Below are positions 50,773 to 59,553 of a stretch of DNA of 64,000 nt, in pieces. The notes beneath the pieces were generated by a model. The model was not told the origin of the DNA. It was given only the letters and a program-made list of their open reading frames with translations, and searched no databases. Made by a program: the position numbers and the translations under genes. Source of the stretch: Lachnospiraceae bacterium (GTDB taxonomy: Bacteria > Bacillota > Clostridia > Lachnospirales > Lachnospiraceae); NCBI GenBank assembly GCA_029012365.1, contig JAQXLY010000058.1, forward strand, positions 1-64,000, written 5' to 3'. Within the stretch, counting starts at the first letter, position 1, and each line of letters opens with the position of its first letter.

Positions 50773-52587
50773 ATGGATGAAATTAAGAAACCCAAAAAGC
50801 CGCTTATTTTTTATTATGTTATTGTTTTGTTAGTAATTTACCTGTTTAATGCTCTGATGGTTCCGCTTTTCGCCGGTTACCGGGTAAAAGAAGTTGATTA
50901 CGGAACTTTTATGACGATGACAGAGAACGGTGAAATTGGACAAGTTGAGGTACAGGACAATCAAATAATATTTACAGATAAGGATAATAGTAAGATTTAT
51001 AAAACAGGAGTAATGAACGATCCTGATCTGGTAAGTCGTTTACATGAATCCGGTGCGGTATTTGCCAAAGAAATTCAAAAAGAAATGTCTCCGTTATTAA
51101 GTATTTTATTGACCTGGATATTGCCGATAGTTATTTTTATTGGAATCGGGCAATTTATGTCTAAGAAGCTGATAGATAAAGCAGGCGGTCCAAACTCAAT
51201 GATATTTGATACCGGTAAGAACAAAGCGAAAGTATATGTTAAATCTTCAGACGGAATTACATTTGATGATGTGGAAGGCGTAGACGAAGCTGAGGAGAGT
51301 CTGGTTGAAATTGTAGATTATTTGCATAATCCGGACAAATATAAAGAAATCGGAGCCTCTATGCCGAAAGGAGTACTGCTTGTAGGCCCTCCGGGTACAG
51401 GTAAGACCATGCTTGCGAAAGCGGTTGCCGGAGAAGCAAATGTACCATTTTTCTCAATATCCGGTTCCGAATTTGTAGAAATGTTTGTCGGAATGGGTGC
51501 ATCTAAAGTACGTGATTTGTTCAAGCAGGCAAACGAAAAGGCTCCTTGTATTGTGTTTATTGATGAGATTGACGCAATAGGTCAGAAAAGAAACACTTCG
51601 GGAATGGGTGGGAATGATGAAAGAGAACAGACACTCAATCAGCTCCTGACAGAAATGGATGGCTTTGAAGGAAACAGTGGTGTTATTATTTTGGCAGCTA
51701 CCAATAGACCGGAATCTCTTGATCCCGCACTCACACGTCCGGGACGCTTTGACCGTCGTGTACCGGTAGAACTTCCGGATTTGAAAGGAAGAGAAGCAAT
51801 TCTCAAAGTTCATGCAAAGAAAATAAAGATTGCTCAGGACGTTGATTTTTCAAGGGTTGCACGTATGGCTTCCGGTGCAAGCGGAGCAGAGCTTGCCAAC
51901 ATTATCAATGAAGCGGCGCTTCGTGCGGTAAGAGATGGAAGAAAATACGCTACACAGGCAGATTTTGAAGAAAGTATTGAAGTAGTCATTGCCGGATATC
52001 AGAAGAAAAATGCAATCCTCACAGATAAGGAGAAGTTGATTGTGTCTTATCATGAGATTGGACATGCATTGGTTGCAGCAAAGCAAAATCATTCTGCACC
52101 TGTTCAGAAAATTACGATTATTCCGCGTACATCAGGTGCATTAGGATACACCATGCAGGTAGAAGAAGGAAATCATTATCTGCTGAGTAAAGAAGAAATT
52201 GAAAATAAAATCGCAACATACACCGGCGGACGTGCAGCAGAGGAGTTATGCTTTGGCTCCATTACAACAGGTGCTTCTAATGATATTGAACAGGCTACAA
52301 AGCTTGCACGTGCAATGATTACCCGTTACGGAATGAGTAAGGATTTTGGAATGGTAGCTATGGAAACCGTTTCGAATCAGTATCTGGGTGGAGAAGCAGC
52401 ATCAAGCTGTTCTTCGGAAACACAGACAAAGATTGATGAAGAAATAGTAGAAGTAGTAAAAAAACAGTATGATAAAGCTATGAATATTCTTAAGGAGAAT
52501 AAGCAGAAACTGGATGAGTTAGCCAAGTTCCTATATGAGAAAGAGACCATTACCGGTGACGAATTCATGAACATTTTAAATAGTTAA
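50773..52587 (+). CDS. ftsH: ATP-dependent zinc metalloprotease FtsH
   Basis: 604 residues. Two membrane helices (about 12-32 and 108-128) flank an outside domain. AAA domain: Walker A GPPGTGKT (205-212), Walker [10 protein letters not shown], and [18 protein letters not shown]. The protease has HEIGH (His427; usual HEAGH) and the third zinc ligand in [10 protein letters not shown]. Degrades membrane and some soluble proteins. ATG 50773 ([11 protein letters not shown]) is preceded by AGGAAA; the open frame extends upstream to 50701 through an IS110 scar. Normal length is 600-650. Confidence 0.92.
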   Translation: MDEIKKPKKPLIFYYVIVLLVIYLFNALMVPLFAGYRVKEVDYGTFMTMTENGEIGQVEVQDNQIIFTDKDNSKIYKTGVMNDPDLVSRLHESGAVFAKEIQKEMSPLLSILLTWILPIVIFIGIGQFMSKKLIDKAGGPNSMIFDTGKNKAKVYVKSSDGITFDDVEGVDEAEESLVEIVDYLHNPDKYKEIGASMPKGVLLVGPPGTGKTMLAKAVAGEANVPFFSISGSEFVEMFVGMGASKVRDLFKQANEKAPCIVFIDEIDAIGQKRNTSGMGGNDEREQTLNQLLTEMDGFEGNSGVIILAATNRPESLDPALTRPGRFDRRVPVELPDLKGREAILKVHAKKIKIAQDVDFSRVARMASGASGAELANIINEAALRAVRDGRKYATQADFEESIEVVIAGYQKKNAILTDKEKLIVSYHEIGHALVAAKQNHSAPVQKITIIPRTSGALGYTMQVEEGNHYLLSKEEIENKIATYTGGRAAEELCFGSITTGASNDIEQATKLARAMITRYGMSKDFGMVAMETVSNQYLGGEAASSCSSETQTKIDEEIVEVVKKQYDKAMNILKENKQKLDELAKFLYEKETITGDEFMNILNS

Positions 52588-52605
52588 GATTACTTTATTT
52601 CTTTG

Positions 52606-52633
52606 GAAGCACTGATTAATTCAGTGCTTCTTT
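52606..52633. terminator. Shared terminator of convergent ftsH and MATE genes
   Basis: GAAGCACTGA (52606-52615) pairs with TCAGTGCTTC (52621-52630), 5-base loop, then TTT. On the minus strand the MATE stop codon lies in the stem. Same family as the galT hairpin at 21832-21858. Confidence 0.7.
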
Positions 52634-53931
52634 AGAAAATGCCTGTAAAAGATTACCCCGACCAGACTGGTAAGTACCTCTGTCACCGGAAAGGTAAACC
52701 AGAACCGGTCCAGACCAAAGCGGGAGAACAGAAAGCCCAATGGGACAAACAGTACAACAGTGCGTACTATGGTCAGAACAGAGCTTTTCAGACCGGAACC
52801 GATTGCCTGAAAAAAGACCGGGAAGGTCAGGGATGTCACCATCGGAATAAAACTGACTCCCACAAAGCGGAAACCGACACGTCCGATTTCGATTACTAAG
52901 GCATCCGAGGTAAATACACGCAGCATCTGTGTCGGGACAGAAACAAAGCAAAGGGTTCCCACTGCCATAAGCGCAAGCCCGAAGCAGATTGCAGCCTTTA
53001 GTGTCTTTCTGCAGCGCTCTATATTCCCTGCGGCATAGTTAAAGCTGACAACAGGTACAATGCAGGTCTGCATGGCACCCAGAGGAATAAAGAAAAAGGA
53101 TTGCCATTTATAATACAGGCCGAGTGTGGTTACTGCCTGGTCGGAAAAGGTGGATAAAATCAGATTCAGTCCGAGTATGTAAAAGGTGTATGCCGATTGC
53201 ATTAATATATTTGGCATTCCCAGACGGAAAATCCTTGCAATGTACCGCGGATACACGCTTTTTGGCGGAGATTTCCGGAAACCCTTCTTAAGTACAATCA
53301 GTGCGGCTGCAATCTGCCCTGCTACCGTGGCTGCTGCTGCGCCGCCGATGCCAAGCTCCGGAAGCCCGAACAAACCGAAAATAAGTAAAGGATCCAGAAT
53401 GATATTGGTGACAGCACCCATGATTTGTGCAAGCATGGGAGTCTTCATATCGCCGTTTGCCTGAAGTACCTTTGTCCAGATGCTTTCAAGAAACAAACCG
53501 AAACTGAAAACGCAAACAATTCTGCCGTACAGGATGACATCATGTATTACAGCCTCGGAGTCTGTGGACATTTTTGCATATGCCGGCATGATGAACCAGC
53601 ATATTACAGCAAATAAGAACCACAGTGCGACTGCCAGAGGAGTGCCGACTCCGGCATATTCGTCAGCCTCCTTTTGCTTGCCGATACCGAGCTTTGCAGC
53701 TATAACAGTGTTAATACCGACGCCTGTTCCGACCGCCAGAGCAATCATTAAAAGCTGGAGAGGGTAAATGATAGACAGGGCGGTAAGACCCGAATCGGAG
53801 CATCTCCCCACAAATAAGCTGTCGATGATGTTATATAATGCCTGTATCAACTGTGCAAGCATAACAGGCGGTGCCAGCTTCAATAATATTTTACTGACTT
53901 TTTCTGAACGAAACAATTCTGATGATTCCAA
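52621..53931 (-). CDS. MATE-family efflux protein
   Basis: 436 residues, twelve predicted helices, full length. SKILLKLAPPVMLAQLIQALYNIIDSLFVGR, VLQANGDMKTPMLAQIMGA and PVVSFNYAAGNIERCRKTLK are MATE hallmarks. Exports drugs or metabolites by cation antiport. The start codon is TTG (53931), 9 bases after AGAGG. A near-consensus promoter lies at 53994-54022. Confidence 0.88.
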   Translation of the reverse strand: MESSELFRSEKVSKILLKLAPPVMLAQLIQALYNIIDSLFVGRCSDSGLTALSIIYPLQLLMIALAVGTGVGINTVIAAKLGIGKQKEADEYAGVGTPLAVALWFLFAVICWFIMPAYAKMSTDSEAVIHDVILYGRIVCVFSFGLFLESIWTKVLQANGDMKTPMLAQIMGAVTNIILDPLLIFGLFGLPELGIGGAAAATVAGQIAAALIVLKKGFRKSPPKSVYPRYIARIFRLGMPNILMQSAYTFYILGLNLILSTFSDQAVTTLGLYYKWQSFFFIPLGAMQTCIVPVVSFNYAAGNIERCRKTLKAAICFGLALMAVGTLCFVSVPTQMLRVFTSDALVIEIGRVGFRFVGVSFIPMVTSLTFPVFFQAIGSGLKSSVLTIVRTVVLFVPLGFLFSRFGLDRFWFTFPVTEVLTSLVGVIFYRHFLKKH

Positions 53932-53993
53932 TTTATATTACCTCTTTTGTTATCATGTTCTGTATAAAAAACTTCTGTATATTTCCAAACGCG

Positions 53994-54022
53994 ATTGTAT
54001 CCCTCCTATTGCTTTTTGTCAA
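53994..54022 (-). promoter_or_regulatory. Promoter of the second MATE gene
   Basis: Minus strand: TTGACA (54022-54017), 17-base spacer, TACAAT (53999-53994). It gives a leader of about 55 bases before the TTG start. Confidence 0.75.
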
Positions 54023-54062
54023 GGCATTTAAAGTAGTATTAAAAAGCTTATCTGTATGAATA

Positions 54063-54091
54063 TTGACAATGTGGATGTTATGAATTATAAT
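54063..54091 (+). promoter_or_regulatory. Strong divergent promoter
   Basis: TTGACA (54063-54068), 17-base spacer, TATAAT (54086-54091): perfect consensus. It reads into a 13-codon frame (54137-54178, ribosome site GGGTGAGAG) that stops at once, then into the DUF3788 remnant. The first gene of this transcript has probably been reduced to its beginning. Confidence 0.75.
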
Positions 54092-54225
54092 AAAACAAAT
54101 GTTTCAATACATATGTTATAAAACATGGGTGAGAGTATGAACGTTCAAATAGACGGAACGATGATTTTCGATTTTTGAATCAGGTCAGATAGTATTGGAA
54201 GCTTTGGATGAAACGGAGGAAGGTT

Positions 54226-54420
54226 ATGCGTATTGAACCGCCTGCTGAAAACGAAATGAGCGCTCTTTTGCTGACAGAGACCCTTAAGATGAATGAATTG
54301 TATGATAAAACAGAGACGTATCATGACGGAAAATGGCTGTGGATTCCGATTGATTTCGACCGGAGCGATATTCAGAAGATGTTGTTAATCAAACGAAGAC
54401 CGAACCGGAAGCAAGTATAA
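54226..54420 (+). pseudogene. DUF3788-like C-terminal remnant
   Basis: 64 codons. NELYDKTETYHDGKWLWIPI and IQKMLLIKRRPNRK look like the end of DUF3788-type proteins, which are normally about twice this length. It has a good ribosome site (GGAGGAAGG) before ATG 54226, so a short protein may be made. Upstream sequence of the family is missing. Assignment is from memory and tentative. Confidence 0.45.
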
Positions 54421-54471
54421 CATATATAGGTAAGGTAGGGATATTTCAAATGAAAAGGAGTCTGTGAACAT

Positions 54472-54938
54472 ATGGGAAGATGGGATCCGTGGAGAGGCTG
54501 TCACAGATGCAGCGAGGGATGTAAGTTTTGCTATATTCATAAGGGAGATGCGAAGCGTGGAATTGACACCGACAAAATTGTCAGGAATGAAAATTTTTAC
54601 AGATTAACAGCGAAGAAGAAAAACGGTGAATATAAGACAGGAGCAGGTTTGATTTATTTGTGCTTTTCCAGTGATTTTCTGCTTGAGGACGCAGACCAGT
54701 GGAGAAGTGAGTGCTGGGATATCATTCGTGAAAGAAGTGACTGTTGGACTATGACTGGGTGCTTGATATTCGAGAGCAATGCATCAGGAAAAATGTTTCT
54801 TTCTATTTCCGACAGTGCGGTACCAATTTCATAAAGGATGGAAGGCAGTACACATTACAGGTCAGGCATCTTTGCAGTCAGGCAAGGCGTGCAGGGATTG
54901 ACTATGAATCTTGCATGGGGGGTGTCGAATGGAACTGA
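54472..54938 (+). pseudogene. DUF5131 (phage Gp37/Gp68-like) protein, deleted and frameshifted
   Basis: Starts MGRWDPWRGCHRCSEGCKFC, the Cys-rich beginning of DUF5131 proteins (radical SAM-like), and continues to IRERSDCW. There about 100 residues are missing. A different frame resumes with LDIREQCIRKNVSFYFRQCG and LCSQARRAGIDYES, the family's C-terminal part. Ribosome site GAAAAGGAG is intact. Inactive. Confidence 0.7.
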
Positions 54939-55447
54939 TACAGGCAAAAGAAATAGATTTTGAACGTATTACGGCATTTTACCGTTATGTGATTGACAAC
55001 ACCGAGAATATGGATATTTATTGCCGCTGGATATACGGTCTGCATCCGGACGATGAAATGATTCGAGAATATATTCTGGCGGGCAAACTGTACTATTGTG
55101 AGGAGAAAGGTTCCATTTGTGCGGCACTGGCCGTTACGGCGCAGGATGAGGATTACCACGATGTGCAGTGGTCCCTGACTCTGGAGGATAATGAGGTGGC
55201 GGTGGTACATATCCTATGCGTAGATCCGAAGCTGCAGGGGCAGGGCATTGCAAGGCAGGTAATGGAGCAGATTATCGGACAGGCAGGACGTATGGGGAAA
55301 AAGGCTGTCCGGCTGGATACTCTTTCCTGCAATATACCGGCACAACACCTTTATGAGTCAATCGGTTTTGAGCGAAGAGGAACAAAACGCTGGTACGCCT
55401 GCAATGTGGGGTGGATTGATTTTTTCTTATATGAATTAATTTTGTGA
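54929..55447 (+). CDS. GNAT-family N-acetyltransferase
   Basis: 172 residues: MELIQAKEIDFERITAFYRY, then VAVVHILCVDPKLQGQGIARQVMEQII with the acetyl-CoA loop Q-G-Q-G-I-A, and PAQHLYESIGFERRGTKRWY. Intact. ATG 54929 follows GGGGGG closely and overlaps the dead DUF5131 frame by 10 bases. Substrate unknown. Confidence 0.85.
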   Translation: MELIQAKEIDFERITAFYRYVIDNTENMDIYCRWIYGLHPDDEMIREYILAGKLYYCEEKGSICAALAVTAQDEDYHDVQWSLTLEDNEVAVVHILCVDPKLQGQGIARQVMEQIIGQAGRMGKKAVRLDTLSCNIPAQHLYESIGFERRGTKRWYACNVGWIDFFLYELIL

Positions 55448-55479
55448 TGCGAAAGCTGTTGAAAAGGAGGAGTTATTTC

Positions 55480-56547
55480 GTGAATAAAGACTGGGCTGAG
55501 AAAAATAAGCAGATACAGGCCCTTCTCGGAAAAAAGGCAACTTATGCGGAAGGCATACAGCTTTTACTTGAATTACGTCAGGAGCTGTTTACTCAGGTCA
55601 CGTACATAGTAAACGGGTTTCCGGCGGAAGCATTTTACCGGATGCCGTATGCAAATGCAAAGGGGTATCACAGCAAGACGCTTGCCTATTCTATCTGGCA
55701 TATTTTCAGAATCGAGGATATTGTGGCACATTCCCTGATTCAAGGGGATGAACAGATTCTTTTTGCCGGTGATTATCAAAAGAAAATCGGTACGAAATGC
55801 ATTACTACCGGAAATGAATTGCAGGGAGAGCAGATAGCTGATTTTTCAAAGGAACTGAATATAAGCGTGCTGTATGAATACGCAAGAGAGGTCATGCAAT
55901 CGACAGATGAGCTTCTTCGTACAATGGAGTATTCGCAGCTTCATAGGAAGTTCGATGAAGCTGATAAGGAGAGGTTACGAAAGACCGGATGTGTAAGTAA
56001 GGACGAAGAAGCGGTATGGCTGATTGATTACTGGTGCGGAAAGGATGTTCTGGGTCTAATTAAAATGCCGTTTTGCAGACACTGGATGATGCATATCGAA
56101 GCAATGCAGCGTATTAAGAACAGATTGTGCAGGCTGGCACGAAAAGGAATCGATCCGATTGCATATTGCGGATTTTCCTGCAACCATTGCTTTTTAGGAC
56201 AGTGGTGCGGCTCTTGCAGAACAAATTATAATGCCTGCTCCTTTGCGACCTGCTTCCCGGATAAGGTCTGTCCCAATGCAGCGTGCTGTCAGGCTAAGAA
56301 CATCGACGGCTGTTATGAGTGTGAAGAATTGGAAGCCTGTACGAAAGGCTTTTATACTCCGGAAAATGACGGCGCAAATGCGGCAAAGGCACAGGCGATG
56401 TTTATCAAAAAGTATGGGAAAAAGGCATTTCTTACGGTTCATGACAGGCTTCACGAGAGATACGATTTTGCCAAAACGCAGGAAATTCTTGGGAAGGATA
56501 TGTACGAAGGATTAAAGATACTTGAGAATACATATGAGTCGAAATAG
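55480..56547 (+). CDS. DinB-like / DUF3795 two-domain protein
   Basis: 355 residues. The N-terminal half (about 1-215) is a four-helix DinB-like bundle with His residues in SIWHIFRIEDIVAH and CRHWMMHIEAM that could bind a metal. The C-terminal part has a Cys-rich DUF3795 signature: PIAYCGFSCNHCFLGQWCGSC, then further Cys pairs. Probably a metal-binding enzyme such as a thiol transferase; role unknown. The start is GTG 55480, 8 bases after AAAAGGAGG; earlier in-frame starts lack a ribosome site. Confidence 0.75.
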   Translation: MNKDWAEKNKQIQALLGKKATYAEGIQLLLELRQELFTQVTYIVNGFPAEAFYRMPYANAKGYHSKTLAYSIWHIFRIEDIVAHSLIQGDEQILFAGDYQKKIGTKCITTGNELQGEQIADFSKELNISVLYEYAREVMQSTDELLRTMEYSQLHRKFDEADKERLRKTGCVSKDEEAVWLIDYWCGKDVLGLIKMPFCRHWMMHIEAMQRIKNRLCRLARKGIDPIAYCGFSCNHCFLGQWCGSCRTNYNACSFATCFPDKVCPNAACCQAKNIDGCYECEELEACTKGFYTPENDGANAAKAQAMFIKKYGKKAFLTVHDRLHERYDFAKTQEILGKDMYEGLKILENTYESK

Positions 56548-56606
56548 TGATATGAGAAATGGGGGGTAGAGCTTTAAATACATAGTTTGGATTGAAGGAG
56601 GTTGCC

Positions 56607-57257
56607 ATGCCACCAAAACCGAAATTTACGAAGGAAGAAGTAATCGATGCGGCATATGCCCTTACGGAGAAAAAGGGGATTGGTTATGTTACCGCAAGGG
56701 AGATAGGGAAGAGACTGAATACAACACCTACTCCGATATTTACGTATTTTACAGGGATGGATGAGTTGAAAGAGGAGATATATCAAAGGGCGCTGAAGGA
56801 AAGTACGGACTATATCAGCGAATGTTTGCATTATATTCCGGCATTTAAGGAATTTGGACTCAGGTGGATTCGATATGCTTATGAGCATCCGAATATTTAT
56901 CGCCTTGTTTACATGATGGAGGGCATTAGTCGCCCAACCGTCGGATTTGTTAATGGGGATTTTGTTGAGTTGCTAATTCCTATGGTATCTGAAGTAAGGA
57001 AGAATTTTTGTCTCACGGTGGAAGAGGCACAGACACTTGTAAACGAAATGTGTCTGCATGCGCAGGGGATAGCATCTGTCTGTGTACAGAATCGAAGTCA
57101 ATATGATGAGGCAAGGATTAGCGAATCTCTCGGACAGGTATGCCTGTCTCTTGTAATGGGATTTTGGATAAAAAACGGAACGATTGATGTCGGCAAGGCT
57201 TCTGAAATGCTTTTACACGCGGGAGACATACCGAAGCGCCTGCAAATAGAGCAGTGA
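56607..57257 (+). CDS. TetR-family transcriptional regulator
   Basis: 216 residues. The helix-turn-helix is FTKEEVIDAAYALTEKKGIGYVTAREIGKRLNTTPTPIFTYFTGMDEL. The C-terminal part resembles the TetR_C WHG group (YAYEHPNIYRLVYMM). AAGGAGG before ATG 56607. Target unknown; the nearby DinB/DUF3795 gene is a candidate. 39 bases separate it from the next gene. Confidence 0.85.
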   Translation: MPPKPKFTKEEVIDAAYALTEKKGIGYVTAREIGKRLNTTPTPIFTYFTGMDELKEEIYQRALKESTDYISECLHYIPAFKEFGLRWIRYAYEHPNIYRLVYMMEGISRPTVGFVNGDFVELLIPMVSEVRKNFCLTVEEAQTLVNEMCLHAQGIASVCVQNRSQYDEARISESLGQVCLSLVMGFWIKNGTIDVGKASEMLLHAGDIPKRLQIEQ

Positions 57258-57296
57258 TTGTACCGTATATCCATTGTACCGAAAGGATAAATTGTG

Positions 57297-57899
57297 ATGA
57301 AGATTTTACGTGAAAGCTCGGAAGACGAAATGATTTTAGAGTATTTGAAAGCGGAAAGTACCTCCGGGCGGTTTTCGGAGCAGCTGAAGGAAACGCTTGA
57401 AAAGCTGAGGCTTGAAGAAAGCGTTATTTTATCGGCAGATTTGCAAAATACAGCTGAAAATGCCGGACGAAAAAAGCTGCTTGGAGAATTTCGGGGATAC
57501 GGCATGGGGCAGAAAATGTTTGAACGGTTTCCGGCTGTAACCGAATGGAAGCTGTGCACTTTTTCAAACGCAGATTTAGGGAAAATCAGATATATAGATT
57601 ACAGCTACTGGAATGAGTTATCCGCAGGGACACACATGCCTTTTTCGGCAGCGAAAACGATACGAGACGGAAAAATAGTTTACGGCGTAAGTAATAACGG
57701 ATTTTTGCGGGCTGCTGAGTACATCAGGAATGGCGGTTCTTTCCCGAGATTATTTTTCCTGACCCCGGATTATGAGAGCTTTGTGATTGTGGAAGGGCAT
57801 CTTCGGATGACGGCGTATGCCCTTGCTCCGGAGTGCTTTGATAACATAGAAGTTATCGTCGGAAAATGTAGCGGTGAGGAATTGAGGAAGTGGATGTAA
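57297..57899 (+). CDS. Conserved hypothetical protein, 200 residues
   Basis: Soluble, no signal or membrane segment. Contains REFRGYGMGQKMFERFP-like and GKIRYIDYSYWNELSAGTHMPF segments and ends IVGKCSGEELRKWM. The middle (GSFPRLFFLT, VEGHLRMTAYAL) slightly recalls ParB/sulfiredoxin-like proteins (E-G-H-x-R), a weak hint only. AAAGGA lies before ATG 57297. Probably intact. Confidence 0.65.
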   Translation: MKILRESSEDEMILEYLKAESTSGRFSEQLKETLEKLRLEESVILSADLQNTAENAGRKKLLGEFRGYGMGQKMFERFPAVTEWKLCTFSNADLGKIRYIDYSYWNELSAGTHMPFSAAKTIRDGKIVYGVSNNGFLRAAEYIRNGGSFPRLFFLTPDYESFVIVEGHLRMTAYALAPECFDNIEVIVGKCSGEELRKWM

Positions 57900-57922
57900 A
57901 TACCCTATCGGACGAGGCCGCC

Positions 57923-58570
57923 TTACCAGATAAAATTGGATTTGGCGGCTTCCCCGTTATCAATTAAAATATCCTGTGCGGTCATGGATTTATTGATGAC
58001 CGTTACAAAATATGCCCATTCGGCAATTTCATCCACGGTAGCCCACTTCGGAAGCAGGGTCTCGTCCATGACCTGTTTCCAGAGGGACGGATTGCTTAAA
58101 ATATGGTCGTTCAGGCTTGTGATAACGCCGCCCGGTGACAGGCTGTTTGAGGTGGCACCGTATTTCGCAATGCGCAGGGCAACGTTTTTCATATATGCCA
58201 CCATGCCGCCCTTAGAGGCGGAATATTCCGGAAATTCCGCACCGGTCTGCGCGCTTGCGGAGGCAATAAAAAGCACGCTTTTGATGTGCTCCTGAAGCGC
58301 ATACTTCTCTGTGACACGGATGGTTCCCTTCAGGTTAATATCAATATCCATGCCGGAATCCTGTACCCCTGCATTATTAATCAGAATTTCCGTATCCGGA
58401 AGCTCCGGCAAATCACCGGAAAAAATGTCCGTCTGCACATGGGTGTAATGCCTGTCTGAAATGGATGCGGCTTCCCGGTCTATCCCGGTAACACAGTGTC
58501 CCTGCTGTAGAAATTTAAGTGCGATTGCTTCTCCGATGCCGCGGCTTGTGCCGGTAATCAATACGTTCAT
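57923..58570 (-). CDS. Short-chain dehydrogenase/reductase
   Basis: 215 residues. The cofactor loop is ITGTSRGIGEAIA, with the Asn of LINNAG and the active site Ser (IASASAQTG) and Tyr-x-x-x-Lys (YSASKGG). Asp at the end of beta2 (IDREAAS) suggests NAD. Substrate unknown. It begins 1 base after the stop of the queuosine-precursor transporter gene, ribosome site GGAGG, so it is co-transcribed and under the same riboswitch. Confidence 0.85.
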   Translation of the reverse strand: MNVLITGTSRGIGEAIALKFLQQGHCVTGIDREAASISDRHYTHVQTDIFSGDLPELPDTEILINNAGVQDSGMDIDINLKGTIRVTEKYALQEHIKSVLFIASASAQTGAEFPEYSASKGGMVAYMKNVALRIAKYGATSNSLSPGGVITSLNDHILSNPSLWKQVMDETLLPKWATVDEIAEWAYFVTVINKSMTAQDILIDNGEAAKSNFIW

Positions 58571-58571
58571 A

Positions 58572-59321
58572 TCAGACCTCCGTTTGTTTCAGATAATCAA
58601 AATATTCCTTTCCAACCTGTGCTTTTTCCCATTTTTTACAGATACGAAAACCAAAATACGAAAACAGAAATTCACACAGAAGCTCCGCTGCCATTCCGGT
58701 CAGGGCACAGGTGATGCATTGTAACAGTGACCAGCCGAAAAACACGTGGCTGACCAAAAGTGCAAACACCAGATTGTCAACAAACTGTCCGAGGGCGGTG
58801 GAAATGTAAGTTCTGCATAAGTACGGAAAAAATCCGTCCGGATGCTTTTTAAAGCATTTGCTGACGGCGTAATTGGAAAAATTATTCACAACGGCGGAAA
58901 CAAGAAATGCCGTTGTGCTACCCGCGAGAATATACCATGTGCCGCCGAAGGTATGATTCAGCGCGGTGTTAATCACATCTTCGTTTCCGGGAACATAGGA
59001 TTCGCCCCATACGCCGGGAATCCGGCTGCCGATAAAAAACATCAGACAAAGTATAAGGTTAATGAGGATTGCCACAACCGATAGCTGTGTTGCCGCCTTC
59101 GGACCGAAATGCTTTGTGAGAATGTCCATGGTCATAAAGGTAAGCCATGAGAAGAGGATACCACAGTCCAGTGCCAGCCATTCAAACGGAACTGCCAGAC
59201 TCTTGTTTGCCAGAAGATTCATCGAAAAGACCGAGATGATAAACAAAGAGAAGGTCAGGGCAGGTACTGATTTGAGTAGAAGTCCGAGCGCACAAAGTTC
59301 TTTTTTCATTTTTTCTTTCAT
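58572..59321 (-). CDS. yhhQ: Queuosine-precursor transporter, VUT/YhhQ family
   Basis: 249 residues with six or seven membrane helices, in the VUT_1 family: WLALDCGILFSWLTFMTMDILTKHFGPKAA and PDGFFPYLCRTYISTALGQFVDNLVFALL are the diagnostic stretches. YhhQ of E. coli imports preQ0/preQ1 for queuosine in tRNA. The start at 59321 is chosen because AAAGGAG lies 8-9 bases upstream; the longer frame would run through the leader hairpin. Preceded by a preQ1-type riboswitch. Confidence 0.88.
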   Translation of the reverse strand: MKEKMKKELCALGLLLKSVPALTFSLFIISVFSMNLLANKSLAVPFEWLALDCGILFSWLTFMTMDILTKHFGPKAATQLSVVAILINLILCLMFFIGSRIPGVWGESYVPGNEDVINTALNHTFGGTWYILAGSTTAFLVSAVVNNFSNYAVSKCFKKHPDGFFPYLCRTYISTALGQFVDNLVFALLVSHVFFGWSLLQCITCALTGMAAELLCEFLFSYFGFRICKKWEKAQVGKEYFDYLKQTEV

Positions 59322-59371
59322 TTTTTTATTCTCCTTTGAGTTTCGGACAGTGCAAAAATCCTGTAAGGACG

Positions 59372-59393
59372 AAAAAAGGACGCACTGCGTCCC
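59372..59393 (-). terminator. Riboswitch-controlled terminator before yhhQ
   Basis: Minus strand: GGACGC-AGT-GCGTCC followed by six T. Its 5' side overlaps GGATGG (plus-strand complement at about 59391-59396), which can instead pair with CCATCC of the aptamer loop as an anti-terminator. Confidence 0.8.
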
Positions 59394-59401
59394 ATCCTTT
59401 T

Positions 59402-59441
59402 CCATAGTTTTGTTTAAAGACAGGATGGTTTCGAACTGTCT
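59402..59441 (-). promoter_or_regulatory. preQ1-I riboswitch aptamer
   Basis: Minus strand: P1 AGACAG (59441-59436) pairs with CTGTCT (59423-59418) around a 12-base loop TTCGAAACCATC. An A-rich tail TTAAACAAAACTATGG (59417-59402) follows, whose ATGG can pair with CCAT of the loop. This H-type pseudoknot (small hairpin, A-rich tail back to the loop) is the preQ1-I architecture. The tail resembles that of the Thermoanaerobacter tengcongensis aptamer (AACAAAAC before GG). It lies between a promoter and a terminator, before a queuosine-precursor transporter. Low ligand should allow transcription. Confidence 0.75.
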
Positions 59442-59460
59442 GTATATTTGGTTCGGACTG

Positions 59461-59489
59461 AGTGTACCATATTCAAGTCAAAAATGCAA
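59461..59489 (-). promoter_or_regulatory. Promoter of the riboswitch-yhhQ-SDR transcript
   Basis: Minus strand: TTGCAT (59489-59484), 17-base spacer, TACACT (59466-59461), about 20 bases before the aptamer. Confidence 0.65.
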
Positions 59490-59553
59490 GGGGAAAAATT
59501 TATTTGTCGTGCTTTGTCGTGCAAAGCGCGACGATTCCTTGCGCGAAATTAAA

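Noticed and set aside
54137-54178. 13-codon frame behind a perfect promoter
   Set aside because: Too short to call a gene; more likely the surviving beginning of a deleted gene. Mentioned with the promoter.
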